Source: Acidimicrobiia bacterium
GTDB taxonomy: Bacteria > Actinomycetota > Acidimicrobiia > Spongiisociales > JAHEDJ01
Assembly (NCBI GenBank): GCA_030598025.1
Contig: JAUVQS010000067.1
Location: 1-7,872 of the forward strand
Direction of reading: 5' to 3'
Length of the DNA: 7,872 nucleotides
The notes beneath the pieces are model-generated. The model was not told where the DNA came from, made no database searches, and saw nothing but the letters and a program-made list of their open reading frames with translations. The position numbers were made by a program, and so were the translations under genes. Positions 1 to 5,263 of the stretch are shown here, in pieces; within the stretch, counting starts at the first letter, position 1; each line of letters begins with the position of its first letter.

Positions 1-55
1 CTAGCCGTCGTCCGCGCAGGCCTCGACGATGCTCACAGCCCGGGGCGGGAGCGGT

Positions 56-1255
56 TCACTTCCGTAGTCGGGCGGCGCTGAAACCGTGGGTTCGAGAGCG
101 TTCCCTCACCACGAAACCGCCGAGATCGCTCGATTCGACGGCACGGGTGACGGTCGTGCTGCGCCCGCCGAGAATGAGCGTCCCGCCCTCAACGGTCCGA
201 TCGGCGCAGTCCCGAACCATATCGAGGGTGACGGCGGGGGGACGCTTGCCGGGTAGCGCGGCAACGACCAGATCAAAGCGGCCCTCGACGCTGTCGAAGC
301 CCGGACTGTGGTGTTGATCGAGACTGTTGTCCGGGAACCCGGTTCGTCCCAGATTGGCGGCGGATGTTCTGAGAGCCAGCAGGTCCCGGCCGGCCAGGCT
401 CATGAAGGAAGGCGAGCACTGCACGGCGATGGCGACGGGTAGATGGCCCTGACCCGGGTTGACGACCAGAGTTCGCGGTCCCGTCAACTGAGCGTTGACG
501 AGCACGTCGATCATCAGCTCGGTTTGAAAGCTCAATGAGTCGAACTCGGGCAACCCCCAGGTCGTCGTTGCTTCCCATGTCACCCCGGCCCGGGAGAGAA
601 GCACCTGGGTTCGGTCGTAGACGCCGCGATCAAAAGAAGTCGACTTTGCCCGGTCGGCCGGCGGATCGATCGTGTAATGAAAGATCACGTGAGACTTGTT
701 TCCGTGGCGTAGAAGTACGTTTGCTCCCGCTTGTTCCAACGTGTCTTCCACCTGTTCGGCCAGTGAGGCCACGACGACGATGGCACACTTCCCTTCCGGA
801 GTCAGGAAGCAACCAGCCCCCGTCAGCAGTTCCTGAGTGACGCCCGGCCCAGCTTTGCCCGGAATATTGGAGACGATGAGGTCAAAGGTGCGGTCCGGCT
901 CGATCTCGTCATACCCGAGGGTGCCGTAAACGAGAACGTCGATCATGTCGTTGGCGGCGGCGTTGAATGATGCGAACTGCACGGCGAGCGCGTCGCGGTC
1001 AATCAGGTCGACTTGCGCGCCGGGGAATTTCGCCTTCAGACCCAGCCCGAGCGGACCGTAACCGCTTCCAAGATCGAGGATCCGTACTGGTGGTGACTCT
1101 TCCATGAGTGATCGAAGTAACAACCGTGACCCGACATCGACCGCCTGGCTGCTGAACAAATCGTGGGCGACCAGCAGTTCGAGTCTCGAATGATCAACCC
1201 GCAGTCTCACGGTCTTCTTCGAATATGGAGACGTCTGCGGATCCTTACCGGTCAA
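56..1255 (-). CDS. Tandem-domain SAM-dependent methyltransferase, RsmC/MTS-like
   Basis: This 399-residue protein contains two copies of a class I methyltransferase fold of the small-methyltransferase (MTS, RsmC/RlmG-like) type. The N-terminal copy keeps a clear SAM-binding motif I, LDLGSGYGPLG at residues 60-70, an acidic stretch around D86, and motif IV SNIPGK at 129-134. The preceding HDLFSSQAVDVGSRLLL (31-47) resembles the lead-in seen in RsmC-type enzymes. The C-terminal copy (about 225-399) is degenerate: motif I reads VVNPGQGHLPVA (264-275) and motif IV reads ALPGK (333-337). In RsmC and RlmG the N-terminal copy is normally the degenerate one, so the arrangement looks reversed. The usual NPPF/NPPY is replaced by NIPGK. 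The start is TTG, because an in-frame TGA lies ten codons upstream; GGGAG sits 10 nt before it, and GTG at codon 16 is the alternative. The likely role is RNA or small-molecule methylation, substrate unknown. It is divergent from maf. Confidence 0.8.
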   Translation of the reverse strand: MTGKDPQTSPYSKKTVRLRVDHSRLELLVAHDLFSSQAVDVGSRLLLRSLMEESPPVRILDLGSGYGPLGLGLKAKFPGAQVDLIDRDALAVQFASFNAAANDMIDVLVYGTLGYDEIEPDRTFDLIVSNIPGKAGPGVTQELLTGAGCFLTPEGKCAIVVVASLAEQVEDTLEQAGANVLLRHGNKSHVIFHYTIDPPADRAKSTSFDRGVYDRTQVLLSRAGVTWEATTTWGLPEFDSLSFQTELMIDVLVNAQLTGPRTLVVNPGQGHLPVAIAVQCSPSFMSLAGRDLLALRTSAANLGRTGFPDNSLDQHHSPGFDSVEGRFDLVVAALPGKRPPAVTLDMVRDCADRTVEGGTLILGGRSTTVTRAVESSDLGGFVVRERSRTHGFSAARLRK

Positions 1256-1282
1256 CGTGTCGGAACTCCCGAGACATCCATG

Positions 1283-1319
1283 TCATCACGATAGGGCGAT
1301 ATCGCAATGGAATCATCAC
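1283..1319. promoter_or_regulatory. Possible operator between the methyltransferase gene and maf
   Basis: The 83-bp divergent spacer holds a perfect 10-bp palindrome GCGATATCGC (1296-1305). It is flanked by two direct copies of TCATCAC (1283-1289 and 1313-1319) spaced 30 bp apart, close to three helical turns. The palindrome centre almost coincides with the midpoint of the two copies. This geometry could serve a regulator controlling one or both genes. The words are short and could arise by chance. Confidence 0.25.
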
Positions 1320-1325
1320 ACGGCC

Positions 1326-1331
1326 TACGCT
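1326..1331 (+). promoter_or_regulatory. Candidate -10 element for leaderless maf
   Basis: TACGCT fits the actinobacterial TAnnnT -10 pattern and ends exactly 7 nt before the maf ATG at 1339, so transcription could start on the A of the start codon. No Shine-Dalgarno sequence precedes this ATG, which agrees with a leaderless message. No good -35 hexamer is visible. The same spacing is seen before the patatin and mshD genes in this window. Confidence 0.4.
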
Positions 1332-1338
1332 TGCCACC

Positions 1339-1926
1339 ATGTTGATCCTCGCTTCCGGTTCTCCCAGGCGTCGTGAGCTCCTCGCTCTACTCGGCGTGCA
1401 GTTCCAGGTGGAACCTGTGGAGACTGATGAATCTGTCCTCCCTGCGGAGACCCCAGAAGAAGTGGTTCTGAGGTTGGCGATCGCCAAGGGATCAGCAGCC
1501 TGCGAGCTGCATCCGGGTCAATGGGTGCTCAGCGCCGACACCGTCGTTGCCATGGACGATCGAATCCTCGGCAAACCGATCGACCGGATCGACGCGATCA
1601 GCATGCTGCGCGGCCTCTCAGGAAGAGAACATCGGGTTCATACCGGCGTCGCGCTGAGTCGCTCTGGTGAACTCCCTTCGGCAGTTCACTCGGTAACCGT
1701 TGTCCACTTCCGGGACCTCGATCCCGTCGAGATCGAGGCATATGTGGCGACGGGAGAACCGAGTGACAAGGCAGGCGCGTACGCCGTACAAGGACTGGGC
1801 GGCACTCTGGTAGACCGGGTCGAAGGAGAGCTGTCGACCGGTGTCGGGCTCACGCTCTCGACGACGGCGACGTTGCTGTCGAGTGCGGGTATCCCGCATG
1901 CTTTTCGCAATCCGAACGGCTCATGA
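1339..1926 (+). CDS. maf: Maf-family nucleoside triphosphate pyrophosphatase
   Basis: This 195-residue protein has the usual length of the Maf family, cytosolic enzymes that hydrolyse non-canonical or excess nucleoside triphosphates to monophosphates and pyrophosphate. The diagnostic N-terminus ASGSPRRRELL (residues 5-15) is present. It is followed by SADTVV with the catalytic aspartate, then LGKP, GREHRVHTGV, and KAGAYAVQGLG near the C-terminal third. The KAGAY-x-x-QG signature is typical of the dTTPase/UTPase (YhdE) branch rather than the YceF branch, so dTTP and UTP are the likely substrates; this is inferred from family knowledge. The start at 1339 was chosen because the protein then begins MLILASGSPRR as in the family. 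An upstream in-frame ATG at 1225 would add 38 unrelated residues and run into the divergent methyltransferase gene. No Shine-Dalgarno is seen and the message may be leaderless. Confidence 0.95.
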   Translation: MLILASGSPRRRELLALLGVQFQVEPVETDESVLPAETPEEVVLRLAIAKGSAACELHPGQWVLSADTVVAMDDRILGKPIDRIDAISMLRGLSGREHRVHTGVALSRSGELPSAVHSVTVVHFRDLDPVEIEAYVATGEPSDKAGAYAVQGLGGTLVDRVEGELSTGVGLTLSTTATLLSSAGIPHAFRNPNGS

Positions 1927-1927
1927 C

Positions 1928-2080
1928 CGCCCGATCGAAAACGCGTAGGTGGCTTCTGGCCCGCGAGCGTGGGCCAAAAGACTCTACGGGCGACCGGGGA
2001 CCGGACGGTAACGTTCCGGGTGTTGGGTCCCCCCTCAGCGATCGAGACCCCCGGCAACGCCGGGGGTCTCATTCTTTAAG
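1928..2080 (+). ncRNA. Candidate structured RNA or structured 3' UTR of maf
   Basis: Between the maf stop and the terminator the plus strand can fold compactly. CGTAG (1944-1948) pairs with CTACG (1984-1988), extended by CGCC (1928-1931) with GGCG (1989-1992). Inside is an 8-bp hairpin, TGGCCCGC (1957-1964) with GTGGGCCA (1969-1976), one G-U pair, loop GAGC. A second domain pairs GGGGA (1996-2000) with TCCCC (2028-2032). It encloses CCGGACG (2001-2007) pairing with CGT-T-CCGG (2012-2019, one bulged T), capped by a GTAA tetraloop of the GNRA type. The terminator closes the element. No plus-strand gene follows, so this is not an ordinary leader riboswitch; a 3'-UTR-derived small RNA or an mRNA-stabilising structure is more likely. 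It matches no riboswitch class I recognise. GC-rich sequence folds easily by chance, so confidence is low. Confidence 0.3.
2044..2080 (+). terminator. Intrinsic terminator after maf
   Basis: A perfect 12-bp stem, GAGACCCCCGGC (2044-2055) with GCCGGGGGTCTC (2059-2070), closes a 3-nt AAC loop and is followed by ATTCTTTAAG. The T-rich tail lies on the plus-strand side only, so this ends transcripts coming from maf. On the minus strand the stem is followed by a GC-rich run and would be a poorer terminator for the patatin gene, although the stem could still protect that mRNA's 3' end. Confidence 0.85.
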
Positions 2081-2116
2081 TCGAGCTAATCACCTGACAT
2101 GGCTACGAAGAGAGCG

Positions 2117-3085
2117 CTATCTGCCACGCGACGGGTGAGAAGTCGGTGTCAGGTGCCTGCACAGCATTTCCCAAACCTCCGGCTTCGCCAGCTTCATCCG
2201 AAGTGAGGCCAACGTCTTGATGAACGCCGGGACCGCTGCCGAGGCGCTCATGGGGTTCGGGCCCATCAACGCCTGGACATCGACAGAAGGGGTGATTGCC
2301 AGTACTTCGGTCGTGGGCCAGGCTTCGTGGATCATCTCAATTTCTGCGTCGAGAGCCGCCCTGCCCACCCGATCGAATATGCCCTCATAGAACCGGCCAC
2401 CTTCTCGAATCTCGTCGGCGGCCATGGGAGCGATGATCAGCACAAAATCGAGAGGCTCATCGTTGGCGAGGAGCAAGTCAGCATGGGTACCCGACGCCAC
2501 GCCACCGTCAACGTAGTGCCTTCCATCGAGTTCGTAGGGAGCGAAGATCAGCGGCACCGCCGACGAGGCGGAAACCGCATGTCGAAGTTCGACATCCGGG
2601 GCATCAAGCGTCCCGAAGGCCACCCGCCGTTTGGCTTCGAGTTCGTAGGCCACGACGACGGTCGAATCGTCCGGCCATCCTTCCGCGAAATCACCGATCT
2701 CATCCGTGAGCCATTCACCAATGCCGCCGGCATCGAACGGGGCGGGCGATCCAAGAATCAAAGAAACCCCGGGTTTACGGATTCCCGGAACCAATCCATG
2801 CCTGATCCAGCGACGTACTCCACCCGGACGGCGCCGCCGGTAGACCGCCGAACGGATACGATCGGCGACATCCTTCCGACTCTCATCATGGCGGGCCAGC
2901 GAATCGATCGAGAGGCGGCCCGAGCGCACTGTGCCGGCGACGAACGATCCGGCCGAAGTCCCGATGATGACTTCAGACGAATTCGGATCCCAGCTCGTAG
3001 CCATGTGGATGGCCATGAGTGCTGCTAGTTCATATGCAGCGCCGGTGATACCGCCGCCACCGAGAACCAGACCTACCTTGCTCAC
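2117..3085 (-). CDS. Patatin-like phospholipase (RssA/NTE type)
   Basis: This 322-residue serine hydrolase belongs to the patatin family, which cleaves acyl ester bonds of phospholipids or other lipids with a Ser-Asp dyad. All core motifs are visible: the glycine-rich oxyanion loop GGGGITG (9-15), the nucleophile elbow GTSAG (42-46, Ser44), ASSAVPLIFAPY (173-184), and the catalytic aspartate in DGG (193-195, Asp193). There is no signal peptide or clear membrane helix, so it is probably cytosolic or peripheral. An Arg-rich stretch at 83-95 might contact anionic membranes, which is a guess. The GTG start at 3085 puts the oxyanion loop at the N-terminus as usual for the family. TATCCT lies exactly 7 nt upstream and there is no Shine-Dalgarno, suggesting a leaderless mRNA. 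The gene is divergent from mshD with 49 bp between starts. The natural substrate cannot be read from the sequence. Confidence 0.92.
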   Translation of the reverse strand: MSKVGLVLGGGGITGAAYELAALMAIHMATSWDPNSSEVIIGTSAGSFVAGTVRSGRLSIDSLARHDESRKDVADRIRSAVYRRRRPGGVRRWIRHGLVPGIRKPGVSLILGSPAPFDAGGIGEWLTDEIGDFAEGWPDDSTVVVAYELEAKRRVAFGTLDAPDVELRHAVSASSAVPLIFAPYELDGRHYVDGGVASGTHADLLLANDEPLDFVLIIAPMAADEIREGGRFYEGIFDRVGRAALDAEIEMIHEAWPTTEVLAITPSVDVQALMGPNPMSASAAVPAFIKTLASLRMKLAKPEVWEMLCRHLTPTSHPSRGR

Positions 3086-3092
3086 GGCGGAC

Positions 3093-3098
3093 AGGATA
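3093..3098 (-). promoter_or_regulatory. Candidate -10 element for leaderless patatin gene
   Basis: Read on the minus strand the hexamer is TATCCT (TAnnnT pattern). It is followed by the 7-nt spacer GTCCGCC and then the GTG start at 3085. No Shine-Dalgarno is present. The -35 region is unremarkable. It lies in the same 49-bp spacer as the mshD promoter candidate, so the two polymerase footprints would overlap. Confidence 0.4.
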
Positions 3099-3121
3099 GA
3101 GCCATCAACGATATCTCGCGG

Positions 3122-3127
3122 TAGGGT
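3122..3127 (+). promoter_or_regulatory. Candidate -10 element for leaderless mshD
   Basis: TAGGGT fits TAnnnT and ends 7 nt before the ATG at 3135, matching the geometry before maf and the patatin gene. The AGGG within it could alternatively act as a weak ribosome binding site with an 8-nt spacer, so the leaderless reading is not the only one. No consensus -35 is visible. Confidence 0.35.
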
Positions 3128-3134
3128 CGCCCGG

Positions 3135-4004
3135 ATGCTCGTTCGACCTCTCCATCATCCTGCCGACGTCCCGGCTCTCATTGACCTGTTCGAGCGTTGC
3201 AGATCAGACGATGGGCAGCCTCCGCTGAGCGAGCACAAGTACGCGTCGCTCACCGGAGAACGATTGTCGGGAGCCGGGTTCGTGGTCGAGGATGACGGGA
3301 GCATTGTCGGCTATCTCCACCTGTTGGAGAGCCAACGCTCCGGGACTTTTGAACTGGAGATCGCCGTAGATTCTGCCAAGAGCGACTTCATCGAAGAGGG
3401 GCTGCTGGAAGCGGCTCTCGAGCATGTGCGAATGGTTGGGGGCGACGAAGTCCACGCCTGGGTTTACCAGGGAGGTTCCAGCCGGTCGCTTGAAAACCTC
3501 GGCTTCGAACGGGTGCGGACACTCCACCAATTGAGAGTGCAGTTGCCTGTCGAAGAATCTCCGATTCCGCCCGGAATTGCCTTCACGGAATTCGACCAGG
3601 CCGATGAGGAAGCCTTTCTGGATCTGAACAACCGCGCCTTTCGTGGGCACCTCGACGCCGGCAACTGGAGCGCCGAGGACCTCCACGAGCGCCAGGCCTA
3701 CGAATGGTTTGACCCCGCCGGTGTTCGGATGGTGTGGGACGGGGATCGTTTGGTGGCCTTCTGCTGGACCAAGCAGCACCCTGGAGAGCTCGGAGAGATC
3801 TATCTCATCGCCAGCGACCCGGATCGGCGAGGGAGCGGTTTCGGCCGTGCGGCCGCCCTCGAGGGTCTGCGTTTCGTCAACGAGGCAGGTTCAAGCGTGG
3901 GAATGCTGTATGTAGACGCCTCCAACGATGGGGCACTGCGACTCTACAAGCAGCTCGGATTCGAGAAGAACCACACCGATCTCGCCTATGGACTGAAGCT
4001 CTGA
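3135..4004 (+). CDS. mshD: Mycothiol synthase (mycothiol acetyltransferase)
   Basis: MshD catalyses the last step of mycothiol synthesis, acetylating Cys-GlcN-Ins with acetyl-CoA to give the main low-molecular-weight thiol of actinobacteria; it acts in the cytosol. The 289 residues form two GNAT domains. The C-terminal one (about 147-289) is the well-preserved catalytic copy. It carries LNNRAFRGH (164-172), YEWFDPAG (189-196), FCWTKQHPGELGEIYLI (209-225), the acetyl-CoA loop SDPDRRGSGFGRAAAL (227-242) and MLYVDASNDGALRLYKQLGF (257-276), all matching the known MshD pattern. The N-terminal copy (about 1-137) keeps the GNAT outline but lacks the Q/RxxGxG/A loop, as expected for the non-catalytic domain. 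Length is slightly below the roughly 315 of the mycobacterial enzyme. The ATG at 3135 was chosen because upstream in-frame codons are antisense to the patatin gene and unlike MshD. The other msh genes are not in this window. Confidence 0.93.
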   Translation: MLVRPLHHPADVPALIDLFERCRSDDGQPPLSEHKYASLTGERLSGAGFVVEDDGSIVGYLHLLESQRSGTFELEIAVDSAKSDFIEEGLLEAALEHVRMVGGDEVHAWVYQGGSSRSLENLGFERVRTLHQLRVQLPVEESPIPPGIAFTEFDQADEEAFLDLNNRAFRGHLDAGNWSAEDLHERQAYEWFDPAGVRMVWDGDRLVAFCWTKQHPGELGEIYLIASDPDRRGSGFGRAAALEGLRFVNEAGSSVGMLYVDASNDGALRLYKQLGFEKNHTDLAYGLKL

Positions 4005-4019
4005 GACTTCGTCTCTCAG
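4001..4019. terminator. Short hairpin in the convergent mshD / zinc-ribbon junction
   Basis: CTGAGA (4001-4006) and TCTCAG (4014-4019) form a 6-bp stem around a 7-nt loop. The hairpin spans the mshD stop codon and reaches the stop codon of the opposing gene, 11 bp away. There is no T-tract on either side, so it is at best a weak bidirectional termination or 3'-end structure. Confidence 0.3.
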
Positions 4020-4240
4020 GACCTGGCGGCGTCCAGCTCTCCGGCCTGCGTCGAGCCGAATCGGCGCCCGCATGACGGGCATGTTCTGTCCTGCTCGCGC
4101 GTTGGGGCGAAGCACCATGGACAGGGGAGATCGTCTTCGAGGCTCAGAGTGGTTGATGAATCCTGGATACGGGACCTGCCGAACCGATTTCCGAGCACGA
4201 TGTTGATTGTGAGCACCGGTACCATCATCAAAGCGATCAC
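4016..4240 (-). CDS. Small membrane-anchored zinc-ribbon protein
   Basis: This 74-residue protein has one hydrophobic segment at residues 2-17, followed by a basic stretch (NRFGRSR). The positive-inside rule therefore places the C-terminus in the cytoplasm. After a linker comes a four-cysteine zinc ribbon, CPWC (40-43) and CPSCGRRFG (54-62), with ten residues between the two CxxC knuckles. The reality of the gene is supported by a near-perfect Shine-Dalgarno AAGGAGG (4246-4252, minus strand) 5 nt before the GTG start, by the intact cysteine set, and by its tail-to-tail fit against mshD. An alternative start is an ATG four codons in. It lies 112 bp downstream of the phosphotransferase-like gene on the same strand. 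TATCCT at 4261-4266 (minus strand) could be its own -10. Its function is unknown; zinc ribbons of this size commonly bind protein or nucleic acid or act as structural tags. Confidence 0.75.
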   Translation of the reverse strand: MIALMMVPVLTINIVLGNRFGRSRIQDSSTTLSLEDDLPCPWCFAPTREQDRTCPSCGRRFGSTQAGELDAARS

Positions 4241-4245
4241 GTCTG

Positions 4246-4252
4246 CCTCCTT
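4246..4252 (-). promoter_or_regulatory. Strong ribosome binding site deciding the GTG start at 4240
   Basis: Read on the minus strand the sequence is AAGGAGG, followed by 5 nt (CAGAC) and GTG. It is the strongest Shine-Dalgarno match seen in the window and is the main reason for accepting this small gene over the overlapping plus-strand frame. Confidence 0.75.
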
Positions 4253-4352
4253 CGCCGATGAGGATACGCGGTTTGCCCTGGTTAGTGTTGGATTTCGCGC
4301 ACTGGATGGCTCGTCCCGAAGGCGGGAATCTCTTGAAGGGGCCGTCGCTCTA

Positions 4353-5183
4353 CTAGTCGAGCAATGAAGCTTCTAGCTCCTCGACGATCGGTGCCAGCCT
4401 GTCCAGTCGCCCGTCGCGGTGTTCAGCCTCTTGCATCATCTCCCGGCCGGAGTGGAACACGATCCAGGGTCGCAACACCTCCTCGGGCATAGTCCGCCCG
4501 TACCCTTCAATCAGGGCGCCTGCAGCCGACATGCCGGTCGATCGACGCAACGTCCACACCGCCAACGAGAAATCCCATTCGGCAGGAGCGGCTGTCGCCC
4601 AGCCCCAATCAACCAGTGTGACTCGTCCGGTCTCATCGTCCACGCGGAATCGGTCGGGCCGGGGATTGGTGTGGCACGACGTGGGAACGCCGCCTACCGG
4701 CGGCTCCGCCGCGAGAGCCCTTTCCAGCAAGCGCTGCGACATTCCAACCCGACGGCGATAGCGACCAAGGCGACTGAAGACCGACTGATACTCCGATCGG
4801 AGCCAGGCCGCGTCCATACCGCCGGCCAGGTTGGTGAGATCGTCAGGGCTGGCCTCGTGAACCGACCGAAGAATGCGACCAGCCTGTCGCGCCGCGCTCA
4901 CACTGGCGGGCAGAGTTGCGAGATTCCAGGCACCTGCATCCTCAAACAACCCCCACGATTCGTCCTCTTCGATCCCCCACTCGATCACCTGCGGGATGCC
5001 GTCGACATCGATGAGTGACTCAAGAGCCCGTTGCTCTCTGCGTTGCAGCGAAGCGGAGCGGTAAACGGTCAGGATCGTCGTTGCATGCGGGGCAAACAGC
5101 CGAAACGTTCGACCGGAATGGCCGGAAAGCTCGTGCACGCGTCCACCGCGAGCCAGCTTCTTTGCTACATCAATGGCGTCCAT
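4353..5183 (-). CDS. APH-fold phosphotransferase-like protein, probable pseudokinase
   Basis: From the ATG at 5183 this is a 276-residue protein with the outline of the aminoglycoside phosphotransferase/choline kinase fold. An N-lobe (1-85) carries a hinge-like WGLFEDAGAW (77-86). A helical C-lobe follows, with HTNPRPDRF (171-179), a metal-site LVDWG (190-194) and WDFSLAVW (203-210). The catalytic HxDxxxxN (Brenner) motif is altered: the aspartate is Asn173 and the terminal asparagine is Arg178. The beta-3 lysine expected in ILxV is Thr39. With DWG kept but these three changed, catalysis by the usual mechanism is doubtful; a binding or regulatory role is my inference. The start at 5183 is preferred because GAGGGG lies 6 nt upstream (5190-5195, minus strand). 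An in-frame ATG at 5231 would add 16 residues but has no properly spaced ribosome site. The gene is divergent from thrS with an 80-bp spacer. Confidence 0.75.
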   Translation of the reverse strand: MDAIDVAKKLARGGRVHELSGHSGRTFRLFAPHATTILTVYRSASLQRREQRALESLIDVDGIPQVIEWGIEEDESWGLFEDAGAWNLATLPASVSAARQAGRILRSVHEASPDDLTNLAGGMDAAWLRSEYQSVFSRLGRYRRRVGMSQRLLERALAAEPPVGGVPTSCHTNPRPDRFRVDDETGRVTLVDWGWATAAPAEWDFSLAVWTLRRSTGMSAAGALIEGYGRTMPEEVLRPWIVFHSGREMMQEAEHRDGRLDRLAPIVEELEASLLD

Positions 5184-5189
5184 GCCAAA

Positions 5190-5195
5190 CCCCTC
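5190..5195 (-). promoter_or_regulatory. Ribosome binding site deciding the start at 5183
   Basis: GAGGGG on the minus strand is followed by TTTGGC and ATG, a 6-nt spacer. The alternative ATG at 5231 has a G-rich run only 2 nt away, which is too close to function. This favours the 276-residue form of the phosphotransferase-like protein. Confidence 0.6.
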
Positions 5196-5263
5196 GAGAA
5201 GTATGGTTCCGATAGTTTCAACTACCGGCATTACCCTACCCGCGATACGAGCAAAGACCTGAG

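Noticed and set aside
1..81. A plus-strand open frame from the window edge to a TGA at 79-81, possibly the tail of a gene converging on the methyltransferase gene
   Set aside because: Only 26 codons are visible, it overlaps the methyltransferase 3' end by 26 bp, and no family features can be judged. Two tiny minus-strand frames in the first 59 bases stop almost at once and are also not credible.
1225..1338. An upstream ATG that would extend Maf by 38 residues
   Set aside because: The extra residues do not resemble Maf proteins, overlap the start of the divergent methyltransferase gene, and the ATG at 1339 gives the canonical MLILASGSPRR beginning.
1923..2138. A 71-codon plus-strand frame starting in an ATGA overlap with the maf stop
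   Set aside because: It runs straight through the 12-bp terminator hairpin and into the patatin 3' end, is Arg/Gly/Pro-rich and low in hydrophobic residues, and has no recognisable domain.
2327..3028. A 233-codon plus-strand frame inside the patatin gene
   Set aside because: It is the antisense shadow of a gene with all catalytic motifs; the translation is rich in Arg, Pro and His with no domain pattern.
3204..3779. A 191-codon minus-strand frame opposite mshD
   Set aside because: mshD is unambiguous on the plus strand and the antisense product shows no family features; long shadows are expected at this GC content.
4314..4327. Short hairpin TCCCG-AAGG-CGGGA between the phosphotransferase-like and zinc-ribbon genes
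   Set aside because: A 5-bp stem with no T-tract is common by chance in GC-rich DNA and does not support a terminator call.
4419..5018. A 199-codon plus-strand frame opposite the phosphotransferase-like gene
   Set aside because: The minus-strand frame has the APH-fold pattern and a good ribosome site; the plus-strand product is Arg/Pro/His-rich and featureless.
5214..5225. Inverted repeat TAGTT-TC-AACTA between the phosphotransferase-like gene and thrS
   Set aside because: Five-bp arms are too short to call an operator without conservation or a second copy.
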